Of a stretch of 12,139 bases of DNA, positions 6,797 through 12,139 are shown piece by piece. This stretch comes from DATIYW01 sp035517415. Its GTDB lineage: Bacteria; Acidobacteriota; Thermoanaerobaculia; Thermoanaerobaculales; Thermoanaerobaculaceae. Below the pieces are notes generated by a model. The model was not told the origin of the DNA. It made no database searches and worked only from the letters and a program-made list of their open reading frames with translations. The stretch covers positions 1-12,139 of the forward strand of contig DATIYW010000105.1 in assembly GCA_035517415.1 (NCBI GenBank), written 5' to 3'. Within the stretch, counting starts at the first letter, position 1. Every line of letters begins with the position of its first letter. The position numbers and the translations under genes were made by a program.

Positions 6797-7681
6797 CTAG
6801 TTCCAGGCCGGCTCGCGGCGCGCCGCGCCCTGCGCCTCGTCCGTCGGCGGCGCGCCCGGCAGCAGGCCGCGGGCGAAGTGGTAGAGCGCGAACACCGCGA
6901 GCGCGAACGGCGCGAAGCCGAGGAAGCCGAGCACCGGCATCTCGTAGAGCTTGACGCCGCCGAGGAACGGCACGGTGTAGCTCCAGCGCGAGCTGGCGAG
7001 CCAGTTCCACCCCTCCCACAGCACGCCGCAGCCGAGCCCGCTCGCCAGCAGCGCGAGGGGCCGCGAGCGCCGTCCGCGCTCGAGGTCGCCGATCACGGAA
7101 GGCCTTCCCCGCCGGTGGTTGAGGGGGTCGAGCAGCAACGGCCACGCCAGCCACACGTCGGCGGCGAAGTAGGGCGACGGCCAGAGCAGCGGCAGCGCCG
7201 CCATCACGCCGCCCGCGACCATCAGCAGCCACTCGACCTCGCGCGGCGTCCGCCCGCCCGCGCCGGGGCCGGCGTGCCGGCGCGCCGCCGGCTCGATCAG
7301 CTCGGCGAGCAGCAGCACCGCCGGCGTGATCGTGGCGAACGCCCAGGCGTAGCCGAGCCCCCGCCACGGCCACGGCGGCAGGCCGGCGTAGTGCCACCAC
7401 AGCTCGGGCCCGCCCGCCGCCCAGAAGCGGGGCCGGTCGTAGAGCTCGAACAGCGCCCAGGACGGGATCGAGATCGCCGCCATCAGCGCGAGCTCGCGCG
7501 GCGAGTTGCGCAACCAGGAGGCGCCGCGGCGGGCGAGGAGGCCGTCGACCGCGAGGATGAAGCCGGTCCAGCACAGCGGCGTGAGGTTCTGCGCGGCGAA
7601 CTCGACGTGCGCCCGCGCCAGCGCCATGCCGAGCACGATCACGGCGACGCCGGGCCACAGCCACCACGCGCTCGACCGCAT
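6797..7681 (-). CDS. Conserved polytopic membrane protein of unknown function
   Basis: A 294-residue integral membrane protein with about seven or eight hydrophobic segments (approximately 8-24, 33-50, 64-80, 108-128, 149-167, 172-186, 208-228, 248-272) and unusually many Trp residues. The most distinctive part is the C-terminal stretch LWEGWNWLA (221-229), WSYTVPF (233-239), KLYEMPVLGFLGFAPFA (244-260). I recall closely similar WExWNxW...EMPxxGFxGF patterns in uncharacterised bacterial membrane proteins, but I know of no function. It is last in a run of five minus-strand genes and has its own TAGAAT sequence 6 nt before the ATG, with no Shine-Dalgarno sequence, suggesting separate leaderless transcription. 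It converges on the SPATA20-like gene with no terminator visible in the 9-bp gap. Confidence 0.85.
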   Translation of the reverse strand: MRSSAWWLWPGVAVIVLGMALARAHVEFAAQNLTPLCWTGFILAVDGLLARRGASWLRNSPRELALMAAISIPSWALFELYDRPRFWAAGGPELWWHYAGLPPWPWRGLGYAWAFATITPAVLLLAELIEPAARRHAGPGAGGRTPREVEWLLMVAGGVMAALPLLWPSPYFAADVWLAWPLLLDPLNHRRGRPSVIGDLERGRRSRPLALLASGLGCGVLWEGWNWLASSRWSYTVPFLGGVKLYEMPVLGFLGFAPFALAVFALYHFARGLLPGAPPTDEAQGAARREPAWN

Positions 7682-7693
7682 CGCCGGATTCTA
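7682..7693 (-). promoter_or_regulatory. Putative leaderless promoter (-10) of the membrane-protein gene
   Basis: TAGAAT (7693-7688, minus strand) is followed by CCGGCG and the ATG at 7681, again a 6-nt gap. No convincing -35 is seen at 16-18 nt. The ATG has no Shine-Dalgarno sequence. The same TAGAATCC octamer occurs at the phospholipase-like gene and downstream of the macrodomain gene. Confidence 0.45.
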
Positions 7694-7718
7694 CACAGCG
7701 GGCGGCAACGTCGCCGTG

Positions 7719-8438
7719 TTAGTGCGGCCGCGGCCGGGGCGCCGGCGCGAGGCTCTCGAACGGCGTCGTGCAGGGCGGACCCGGCGCGAAGCGGTAGGCG
7801 ACGAGCGCGCCGCCGCGGATCCCGAGCACGGTCGAGCACACCGTGCCGTAGGTCTCGCCGTGGCGGCAGAGCGGGTCCTCGCCGCGGTGGTCGGCGAGCA
7901 GCTCCTCGAGCGCCGCCGCCAGCGCCGGGCCGGGCTCGCCGGCGAGCGCCGCGGCACGGTCGGCGGCGGCCACCACCCGCTCTCCCGGCGCACCGAGCGG
8001 GTCGTTGCCGATCGCGGCGACCGGTGCGACGGCGCGCTCGATGCGCGCCGCGGGGTCGTTGGTCGCCAGCCAGCAGGTCGCGATGTCCGCGAGCATGAGG
8101 TTGAACCGGCCGTAGTTGCCGAGCTCGAGCTCGGAGAGGAGCGCGACCGCGGACGGCAGCGACGGCTGCGCGGCGAGGTCGACGACCAGCGCGCCGCGGG
8201 AGCGCGGGCCGGGCCGCGCGCCCCGGCGCGCGTTGGTCACGCCGACGACGAAGCCGCCCTCGAGGTTGACGGCGAGCCAGCTCCCGCCGCCGACCAAGTC
8301 GCGGCCGGCGAACACCGGCGGCTCGTCGAGCAGCAGCCGGGGCGACTCCCACGGACGGTCGAGGCGCTCGTCGCGGTTGGCGCCGAGCCAGAGCTCGCCG
8401 CCCTCTCGATCGCGCCGGAGAGCGACGAGGATGCACAT
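7719..8438 (-). CDS. TANGO2/NRDE family protein
   Basis: A 239-residue protein beginning MCILVAL with the family signature ANRDER (20-25; NRDE at 21-24), then FAGRDLVGGGSWLAV and GGFVVGVTNAR blocks, a central GRFNLMLAD region, and YGTVCSTVLGI near residue 200. The NRDE/TANGO2 family is widespread; in animals TANGO2 loss causes metabolic disease, but the biochemical activity is unsettled. The fold is related to Ntn hydrolases, and Cys2 would become the N-terminal residue after Met removal (known of the fold; activity here is inference). The family is usually about 230-280 residues, so this is full length. AGGAG, overlapping the TAG stop of the GNAT gene, lies 7 nt before the ATG, so the two genes are probably co-transcribed and coupled. 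Confidence 0.92.
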   Translation of the reverse strand: MCILVALRRDREGGELWLGANRDERLDRPWESPRLLLDEPPVFAGRDLVGGGSWLAVNLEGGFVVGVTNARRGARPGPRSRGALVVDLAAQPSLPSAVALLSELELGNYGRFNLMLADIATCWLATNDPAARIERAVAPVAAIGNDPLGAPGERVVAAADRAAALAGEPGPALAAALEELLADHRGEDPLCRHGETYGTVCSTVLGIRGGALVAYRFAPGPPCTTPFESLAPAPRPRPH

Positions 8439-8448
8439 CCCGAAGCTC

Positions 8449-8895
8449 CTAGCTGGCGCGGCCGAGCCGCTTGACGAAGCGCCGCGGCGCGAGGGCGTCG
8501 GCGCCCTCCGCCTCGAAGCCGAGCCGGCGCAGCATCCCGGCCGCCTCCGGCAGCTCCCCGGGCACGACGCAGGCCAAGCTCAGGCCGCCCTCGCGGCGCG
8601 CCTCATCGATCGCCCGCTCGACCAGCGCGCGGCCGAGGCCGAAGCCGCGCCACTCCGGCGCGAGGAAGAGCGAGTGGAGCTCCCAGACGCCGTCCGGGCG
8701 CTCGCAGACCCCGCACGAGCCGACGATCTCCGCGCGGCCGGCCTCGACCACCCACATGCGGTCGTCGGCGCCGCCCGCCGCCGCGGCCTCCGCCTCGCGC
8801 ACGGCAAGGCGGTGCTCGCGGCGCACCCGCCGCGCCAGCTCGCGGACCGCCTTGAGGTCGGCCGGGCGCGCGGGGCGGACCCAGTAGGTGCTCAT
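8449..8895 (-). CDS. GNAT family N-acetyltransferase
   Basis: A 148-residue single-domain GNAT protein. N-terminal VRPARPADLKAV (6-17) is the usual strand 1/helix 1 entry. The central strand ELHSLFLAPEWRG (72-84) leads into the acetyl-CoA pyrophosphate-binding motif RGFGLGRALV (83-92, matching R-x-x-G-x-G). C-terminal LRRLGFEAEG (122-131) is the typical strand 6 region. The acceptor substrate cannot be predicted. The ATG at 8895 overlaps the pepA stop codon (ATGA) and has GGAG 5 nt upstream inside pepA, which indicates translational coupling. A longer frame reaching back to 9111 lies wholly inside pepA and is rejected. The NRDE gene follows after 10 bp. Confidence 0.93.
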   Translation of the reverse strand: MSTYWVRPARPADLKAVRELARRVRREHRLAVREAEAAAAGGADDRMWVVEAGRAEIVGSCGVCERPDGVWELHSLFLAPEWRGFGLGRALVERAIDEARREGGLSLACVVPGELPEAAGMLRRLGFEAEGADALAPRRFVKRLGRAS

Positions 8896-10385
8896 CCCTT
8901 CTCCGTCAGCTCCTCGAGCAGCGCGAGCATCAGCCGCACGCCGAAGCCGGTCGCGCCCGCCGGCAGCCCGTTGTGCCCCTTCGCGACGTGCGCCACGCCG
9001 GCGATATCGAGGTGGGCCCAGCGCACCTTGTCCGGGACGAAGCGGGCGAGGAACGCGGCGGACGCCGGCAGCGAGCCGGCGCGGGACGAGCTGTTCTTGA
9101 GATCCGCCCACTCGCTGCGCAGGAGGTCGCGGTACTCCGGCAGCAGCGGCAGCCGCCAGACGCGGTCGCCGGTGCGGCGGCCGAGGCGCTCGAGCTGCGC
9201 GGCGAGCGCGTCGTCGTTGGCGAACAGCCCGGCGAGCTCGTGGCCGAGCGCGATCCGGCAGGCACCGGTCAACGTCGCCAGGTCGATCATCACGTCGGGG
9301 TGGAAGTGCGCCGCGTAGGCCATCGCGTCGGCGAGGATCAGGCGGCCCTCGGCGTCGGTGTTGTCCACCTCGACCGTGGTGCCGTTCGAGAGCGTGAGGA
9401 TGTCGCCGGGCTTGACCGCGCTGCCCGACGGGAGGTTCTCCACCAGCGGCACGAGGCCGACGACCTTGAGCGGCGGCTGGTCCTCGGCGACGGCGCGCAT
9501 CGCCGCCACGACCGCGGCCGCGCCGGCCATGTCGTGCTTCATCTCCGCCATGTCGGCGGCCGGTTTGAGCGAGATGCCGCCGGCGTCGAACGTGACCCCC
9601 TTGCCGACCAGCACGACCGCGCTGCGCGGCTTCTTGGCGCGGTACTCCAGGCGCACCAGCCGCGGCTCGACGACCGAGCCCGCGCCGACGCCGAGGATCG
9701 CGCGCAGGCCCTCCTTCTCGAGCTCACCGCTCCCCATCACCGTCACGCGCACCGCCGACTTCGCGAACATCGCGCCGATCTCGGTCGCGAACGTCTCCGG
9801 GTTGAGGTCGTTGCCAGGCCGGTTGCCGAGGTCGCGCGCGAGGCGCACGAGCGTGTCGATGCGCTGGGCGCGGCGCAGCAGCGAGTCGAGCCCGCCCTCG
9901 CTCTCGCCGTGGAGCGGGACGACGTGCACGGTGTCGACCTTGGTCGACTCCTCGGGGCGCGAGCGGAAGCGGTCGAAGCGGTAGTCGGCGAGCGCCAGCT
10001 CCGCGAGCGTGACGGCGCGCGCCTCCTGCGGGTCGAGGTTCCCCGGCGAGAGCGGCAGCGCGACCGCGATCTGGTACTCCGAGTTCCGTCCCGCCTGGTC
10101 GAGCACGCGGCGCAGCAGGCGGCGCAGCCCCTGGACGGAGAACTCGCCGCCCTTGCCGATCCCGAAGCAGGCGATGCGGCGGAAGTCGGGGCTCGGGCTG
10201 GCCGTCACCAGCACCTCGCCCTCGACGCCGCGGACGCCGAGCTCGGCGATCGTCTTGCCGATCGCCTTCGCGCTGTGCCCGGGGAGCACCAGCCCCTCGA
10301 GCCCCTGCCGTCCCTCGGCGGTGGCGAGGTAGAGGCAGTCCAGAGGCTCTTCCGGCGCGCTCCAGAACGGGACCAGATCCGCCAT
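8892..10385 (-). CDS. pepA: Leucyl aminopeptidase (M17 family, cytosol aminopeptidase)
   Basis: A 497-residue, full-length M17 metallo-aminopeptidase that removes N-terminal residues from peptides; members are cytoplasmic hexamers with a two-metal site. The C-terminal catalytic domain has the expected residues: K262 and D267 in VGKGVTFDAGG, the catalytic lysine K274 in SLKP, D285 in MKHDM, and D344, E346 and R348 in the signature NTDAEGRL (342-349). By analogy with E. coli PepA these are the metal ligands and active-site residues. The N-terminal domain (about 1-165) is the usual divergent macro-like domain. The ATG at 10385 has GGAGG 5 nt upstream; an upstream extension of 6 codons lacks a comparable site. 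It overlaps the downstream GNAT gene by 4 bp. A promoter-like sequence and a hairpin with a T tract precede it, so expression may be controlled at the leader. Confidence 0.97.
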   Translation of the reverse strand: MADLVPFWSAPEEPLDCLYLATAEGRQGLEGLVLPGHSAKAIGKTIAELGVRGVEGEVLVTASPSPDFRRIACFGIGKGGEFSVQGLRRLLRRVLDQAGRNSEYQIAVALPLSPGNLDPQEARAVTLAELALADYRFDRFRSRPEESTKVDTVHVVPLHGESEGGLDSLLRRAQRIDTLVRLARDLGNRPGNDLNPETFATEIGAMFAKSAVRVTVMGSGELEKEGLRAILGVGAGSVVEPRLVRLEYRAKKPRSAVVLVGKGVTFDAGGISLKPAADMAEMKHDMAGAAAVVAAMRAVAEDQPPLKVVGLVPLVENLPSGSAVKPGDILTLSNGTTVEVDNTDAEGRLILADAMAYAAHFHPDVMIDLATLTGACRIALGHELAGLFANDDALAAQLERLGRRTGDRVWRLPLLPEYRDLLRSEWADLKNSSSRAGSLPASAAFLARFVPDKVRWAHLDIAGVAHVAKGHNGLPAGATGFGVRLMLALLEELTEKG

Positions 10386-10390
10386 CACAC

Positions 10391-10395
10391 CCTCC
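10391..10395 (-). promoter_or_regulatory. Shine-Dalgarno site of pepA
   Basis: GGAGG on the minus strand, 5 nt before the ATG at 10385. It decides this start over an ATG six codons upstream. Confidence 0.75.
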
Positions 10396-10407
10396 GCGAA
10401 CAAGTGG

Positions 10408-10431
10408 AAGAAAAGCGCCCGAATTGGGCGC
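10408..10431 (-). terminator. Rho-independent terminator-like hairpin between the macrodomain gene and pepA
   Basis: On the minus strand GCGCCC, a 5-nt loop (AATTC) and GGGCGC form a perfect 6-bp GC stem (10431-10415), followed by TTTTCTT (10414-10408). This fits an intrinsic terminator 12 nt after the macrodomain stop codon. It lies 22 nt before the pepA start, directly after a TAGAAT hexamer whose predicted start point (about 10431) coincides with the first stem base, so it could also be a 5'-terminal stem-loop of pepA mRNA. Confidence 0.65.
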
Positions 10432-10466
10432 GCCGGGATTCTATCACCCGGCCCCGAGCGCGTCCA
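10431..10466 (-). promoter_or_regulatory. Putative pepA promoter overlapping the end of the macrodomain gene
   Basis: TGGACG (10466-10461; 4 of 6 matches to TTGACA), a 17-nt spacer, and TAGAAT (10443-10438), which directly follows the macrodomain TGA stop. Predicted initiation near 10431 gives a leader of about 46 nt that begins with the hairpin and contains the pepA Shine-Dalgarno sequence. It would explain how pepA is transcribed despite the terminator-like hairpin. Confidence 0.45.
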
Positions 10467-10983
10467 GGAAATGCGACGCCGTCTCAGCGTCGATGCTCAC
10501 CAGGCGCACCAGCTCGAGCGAGCCGCGCCCGCCCGCCAGGTGGCGCCGCACCTCGTCGACGATCACCCGGCAGCCCGCCGCCTTGGGATAGCCGAAGATC
10601 CCGGTCGAGATCGCCGGCATCGCCACCGAGCTCAGACCCAGCTCCTCGGCCCGCGCCAGCGCGCTCGCGACCGCGGCGCGCAGCTTCGCCTCCTCGCCGC
10701 CCTCGCCCCACACCGGCCCGACCGCGTGGATCACCCAGCGGCAGCGCAGGCGCCCGGCGCCGGTGACGACCGCGCCGCCCACCTCGACCGGGGCCTTGGC
10801 CCACGATTCGCGCTGGATCTCCTCGCCGCCCCGGCGCACGATCGCGCCCGCCACGCCCCCGCCGTGGGCGAGGTTGCGGTTGGCCGGGTTGACGATCGCG
10901 TCGGAGTCCTCCTCGGTCAGGTCGCCGCGGACCACCGCGACCTCGCCGGACCCGAACGCCCTGCGACCGAGCTCCGTGCCCAT
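10444..10983 (-). CDS. Macrodomain (ADP-ribose-binding) protein
   Basis: A 179-residue stand-alone macrodomain. Visible are VVRGDLTEEDSDAIVNPAN (17-35, adenine/ribose-binding strand and loop), HGGGVAGAIVRRGG (40-53, catalytic-loop region), the central WVIHAVGPVW (83-92) and AMPAISTGIFGYP (121-133, phosphate-binding loop). Family members bind ADP-ribose or related metabolites, and many hydrolyse ADP-ribosyl groups or O-acetyl-ADP-ribose. Compared with the MacroD-type GGGVDGAIH motif, the aspartate is replaced by alanine (A45) and the following His by Val, so MacroD-type hydrolysis is doubtful; it looks more like the Af1521-type HGGGVA class (inference). The ATG at 10983 has GGAGG 5 nt upstream. 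It is divergent from the phospholipase-like gene, with pepA downstream behind a terminator-like hairpin. No DarT-type toxin lies next to it. Confidence 0.94.
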   Translation of the reverse strand: MGTELGRRAFGSGEVAVVRGDLTEEDSDAIVNPANRNLAHGGGVAGAIVRRGGEEIQRESWAKAPVEVGGAVVTGAGRLRCRWVIHAVGPVWGEGGEEAKLRAAVASALARAEELGLSSVAMPAISTGIFGYPKAAGCRVIVDEVRRHLAGGRGSLELVRLVSIDAETASHFLDALGAG

Positions 10984-10997
10984 CTCCGCCTCCGGGG

Positions 10998-11013
10998 GAG
11001 CGCCAGCGTAGCA
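10998..11013 (-). promoter_or_regulatory. Possible extended -10 promoter of the macrodomain gene
   Basis: TGC directly followed by TACGCT (11013-11005 on the minus strand) resembles an extended -10 element (TGn plus TAnnnT). The predicted start near 10998 leaves a leader of about 15 nt with the GGAGG site. There is no good -35. Weak prediction. Confidence 0.3.
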
Positions 11014-11026
11014 CCCGGCAGCCAGC

Positions 11027-11061
11027 TTGAGGGTGCCCGCGAACGCACGTAGAATCCGCTC
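11027..11061 (+). promoter_or_regulatory. Sigma70-type promoter giving a leaderless mRNA for the phospholipase-like gene
   Basis: TTGAGG (11027-11032), a 17-nt spacer, and TAGAAT (11050-11055), then 6 nt (CCGCTC) and the GTG at 11062. Both boxes are good and the spacing is ideal, so initiation is predicted on the G of the GTG. There is no Shine-Dalgarno sequence. This is the clearest of the four leaderless candidates in the window. Confidence 0.6.
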
Positions 11062-11841
11062 GTGCTGGCGGTGCTCCTCCCCGCGGTTGCAGCTGTGTGC
11101 CTGGCCCATCCCCCCGAGTTCGACGTCGAGGTGGGCAGCCGCGCCGTGCCGTGGCTGCCGCCGGACCTGGCGCGGCAGGTGGTCAAGCACAGGCGCGAGT
11201 TCGCCGCCGGCGCGGCGGAGGCGGCCCGCTGGCCGCGCTCGTTCCACCACCCGGGTGGGAGCGCGGGCCTGGAGAGCGCGATCCAGACCCAGTGCGAGCG
11301 CGTCGCCGCCGCGATCCGCTCCCGCGCGCCGTTCGCCGAGGTGGTCGCCGGCCTGGGCGCCCTCGCCCACCTCGCCGTCGACCTCAACGCCCCGTTCGCC
11401 GCGGCGCAGGTCGGCGACGCCTACGCGCGCTCGTTCGCGACCTACGTGCCGACCGCCGCGCCGCGCATCCCGCTCGTCTTCTACGGCCAGGAGACGAAGG
11501 CGATCCACGGCTCCGCGCGCGGCCTCGCGCCGCTGCTCGGCGCGCGCCGCTCCGACGTCGGCGTGCTCGAGTCGATCGTCCGCGAGGACCTCGACCGCGT
11601 CGGCGGCCCGACCGCCTGGCGAGCGCTCGACGACCGCTCCTCGACGTTCGGCACCGCCTCGCTGCTGCTCAACCACGCCGCCAGCGACTTCGCCAACCTC
11701 GCCTCGTGGGTCTGGTTCCACGCGGGAGGTCTCGTGCCCGCGTTGCCCTCGGCGAAGGATATGATTCTGGTCTGGAAGGGAGAGCCGCAGCCCCGTGACG
11801 AGCCGATGCCTCATCTCCGTTTCCGACAAGCAGGGCCTTGA
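11062..11841 (+). CDS. Secreted protein with weak similarity to zinc-dependent phospholipase C/P1 nuclease
   Basis: A 259-residue protein. MLAVLLPAVAAVCLA (1-15) looks like a short signal peptide, with the mature chain starting near HPPEFD. The body is largely alpha-helical: PWLPPDLARQVVKHRREF (30-47), then LGALAHLAVDLNAPF (98-112), where H103-x3-D107 followed by NAPF resembles the HxxxDxxxP zinc-binding helix of bacterial phospholipase C and P1/S1 nucleases, and LLLNHAASDF (201-210) with a second HxxxD (H205, D209). Additional His residues (H43, H62, H63, H149, H220) could complete a metal site. The family assignment is tentative. The GTG at 11062 is supported by the promoter 6 nt upstream. 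The last 47 bp overlap the purH start in another frame, suggesting an operon with purH. Confidence 0.78.
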   Translation: MLAVLLPAVAAVCLAHPPEFDVEVGSRAVPWLPPDLARQVVKHRREFAAGAAEAARWPRSFHHPGGSAGLESAIQTQCERVAAAIRSRAPFAEVVAGLGALAHLAVDLNAPFAAAQVGDAYARSFATYVPTAAPRIPLVFYGQETKAIHGSARGLAPLLGARRSDVGVLESIVREDLDRVGGPTAWRALDDRSSTFGTASLLLNHAASDFANLASWVWFHAGGLVPALPSAKDMILVWKGEPQPRDEPMPHLRFRQAGP

Positions 11842-12139
11842 GCCCTTCGCCAAGGGCCTGATCGACGCTGGCTTCGCGATCGTCTCCACCGGCGGCACGG
11901 CGCGCGCGCTGCGCGAGGCCGGCCTGCCGGTGCGCGACGTGGCGGAGCTGACGGGCACGCCGGAGGGGTTCGGCGGGCGCGTCAAGACGCTCCACCCGAA
12001 GATCTTCGCCGCGATCCTCGCCGACCTCGACGAGGCGTCCCACCGCGCCACGCTGGCGGAGTGGGGCGTCGAGCCGATCTCGCTCGTCGCCGTCAACCTC
12101 TACCCGTTCGCCGCCACCGCCGCAAAGCCGGGCGTGTCC
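11795..12139 (+). CDS. purH: PurH, bifunctional AICAR formyltransferase/IMP cyclohydrolase (5' part, cut by window)
   Basis: The first 115 codons of PurH, which carries out the last two steps of de novo IMP synthesis in the cytoplasm. Only part of the N-terminal MGS-like IMP cyclohydrolase domain is in the window: LISVSDKQGLEPFAK (6-20), VSTGGTARALREAG (30-43), RVKTLHPKIFAAIL (62-75) and LVAVNLYPF (97-105), all hallmark PurH segments. Full-length PurH is about 510-530 residues, so over three quarters lies beyond the right edge. The GTG at 11795 is the only start giving the normal N-terminus; the nearby ATG at 11806 is out of frame. GGGAG (11778-11782) is 12 nt upstream, a rather long spacing. 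A TATGAT at 11760-11765 inside the preceding gene, without a good -35, could be an internal promoter. Confidence 0.96.
   Translation, partial: MTSRCLISVSDKQGLEPFAKGLIDAGFAIVSTGGTARALREAGLPVRDVAELTGTPEGFGGRVKTLHPKIFAAILADLDEASHRATLAEWGVEPISLVAVNLYPFAATAAKPGVS

Noticed and set aside
8896..9111. Longer start for the GNAT gene inside pepA
   Set aside because: The extra 72 residues are an out-of-frame reading of pepA. The ATG at 8895 has a GGAG site and gives a normal GNAT N-terminus.
8973..10766. Plus-strand 597-residue frame opposite pepA and part of the macrodomain gene
   Set aside because: Antisense to diagnostic PepA and macrodomain motifs; no domain of its own.
10444..10983. Macrodomain gene as a DarG-type antitoxin or part of an ADP-ribosylation defence system
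   Set aside because: No DarT-like or other ADP-ribosyltransferase gene lies beside it, and the DarG C-terminal domain is absent. The neighbours are housekeeping genes.
10444..12096. Minus-strand upstream extension of the macrodomain gene (550 residues)
   Set aside because: The added part is antisense to the phospholipase-like gene and purH. ATG 10983 with GGAGG fits the domain boundary.
1..12139. CRISPR array, transposon, prophage or tRNA-linked island
   Set aside because: No spaced direct repeats, terminal inverted repeats, recombinase, transposase or tRNA were seen. Gene spacing and composition look uniform across the window.

Overview
The window is a very GC-rich (roughly 70% or more by eye), gene-dense bacterial chromosome segment with ten protein genes, two of them cut by the window edges (a pilT at the left, purH at the right). 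I see no rRNA, tRNA, CRISPR array, insertion sequence, integrase or phage gene. The gene content (two PilT-type ATPases, an exported PD40 propeller, a SPATA20/YyaL-type protein, a TANGO2/NRDE protein, PepA, a macrodomain protein and PurH) suggests a Gram-negative, type IV pilus-bearing lineage such as Acidobacteriota or a deltaproteobacterial/Myxococcota-like group. That placement is inference from gene content only.

Layout. 1-2670 (minus): two PilT/PilU-family retraction ATPases in tandem; the upstream one carries an extra N-terminal domain and a Pro/Ala/Thr linker. 2671-2748: divergent intergenic region. 2749-6787 (plus): a secreted PD40 beta-propeller protein, a G-rich tandem repeat, a small anchored protein with a Pro-rich linker and an FxLYD-like domain, and a 722-residue thioredoxin-like/six-hairpin protein with an apparent Tat signal. 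6797-10983 (minus): a run of five genes encoding a macrodomain protein, leucyl aminopeptidase PepA, a GNAT acetyltransferase, a TANGO2/NRDE protein and a polytopic membrane protein. 11062-12139 (plus): a secreted protein with weak resemblance to zinc-dependent phospholipase C/P1 nuclease, overlapping the start of purH.

How they fit together. The two ATPases should drive pilus retraction (twitching). PepA and GNAT overlap by 4 bp (ATGA) and the NRDE gene follows 10 bp later, so these three look translationally linked. The rest looks like ordinary housekeeping and envelope functions rather than one dedicated system.

The most striking signal is regulatory. Four genes with no Shine-Dalgarno sequence (pilT2, the FxLYD gene, the membrane protein, the phospholipase-like protein) each have a TAnnnT -10-like hexamer ending exactly 6 nt before the start codon, which would put transcription initiation on the first base of the start codon (leaderless mRNA). 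Six of the other genes have no such hexamer there but do have a purine-rich Shine-Dalgarno-like sequence; the SPATA20-like gene has neither. A second notable spot is the macrodomain-pepA junction, where a promoter-like sequence and a terminator-like hairpin with a T tract lie directly in front of pepA.
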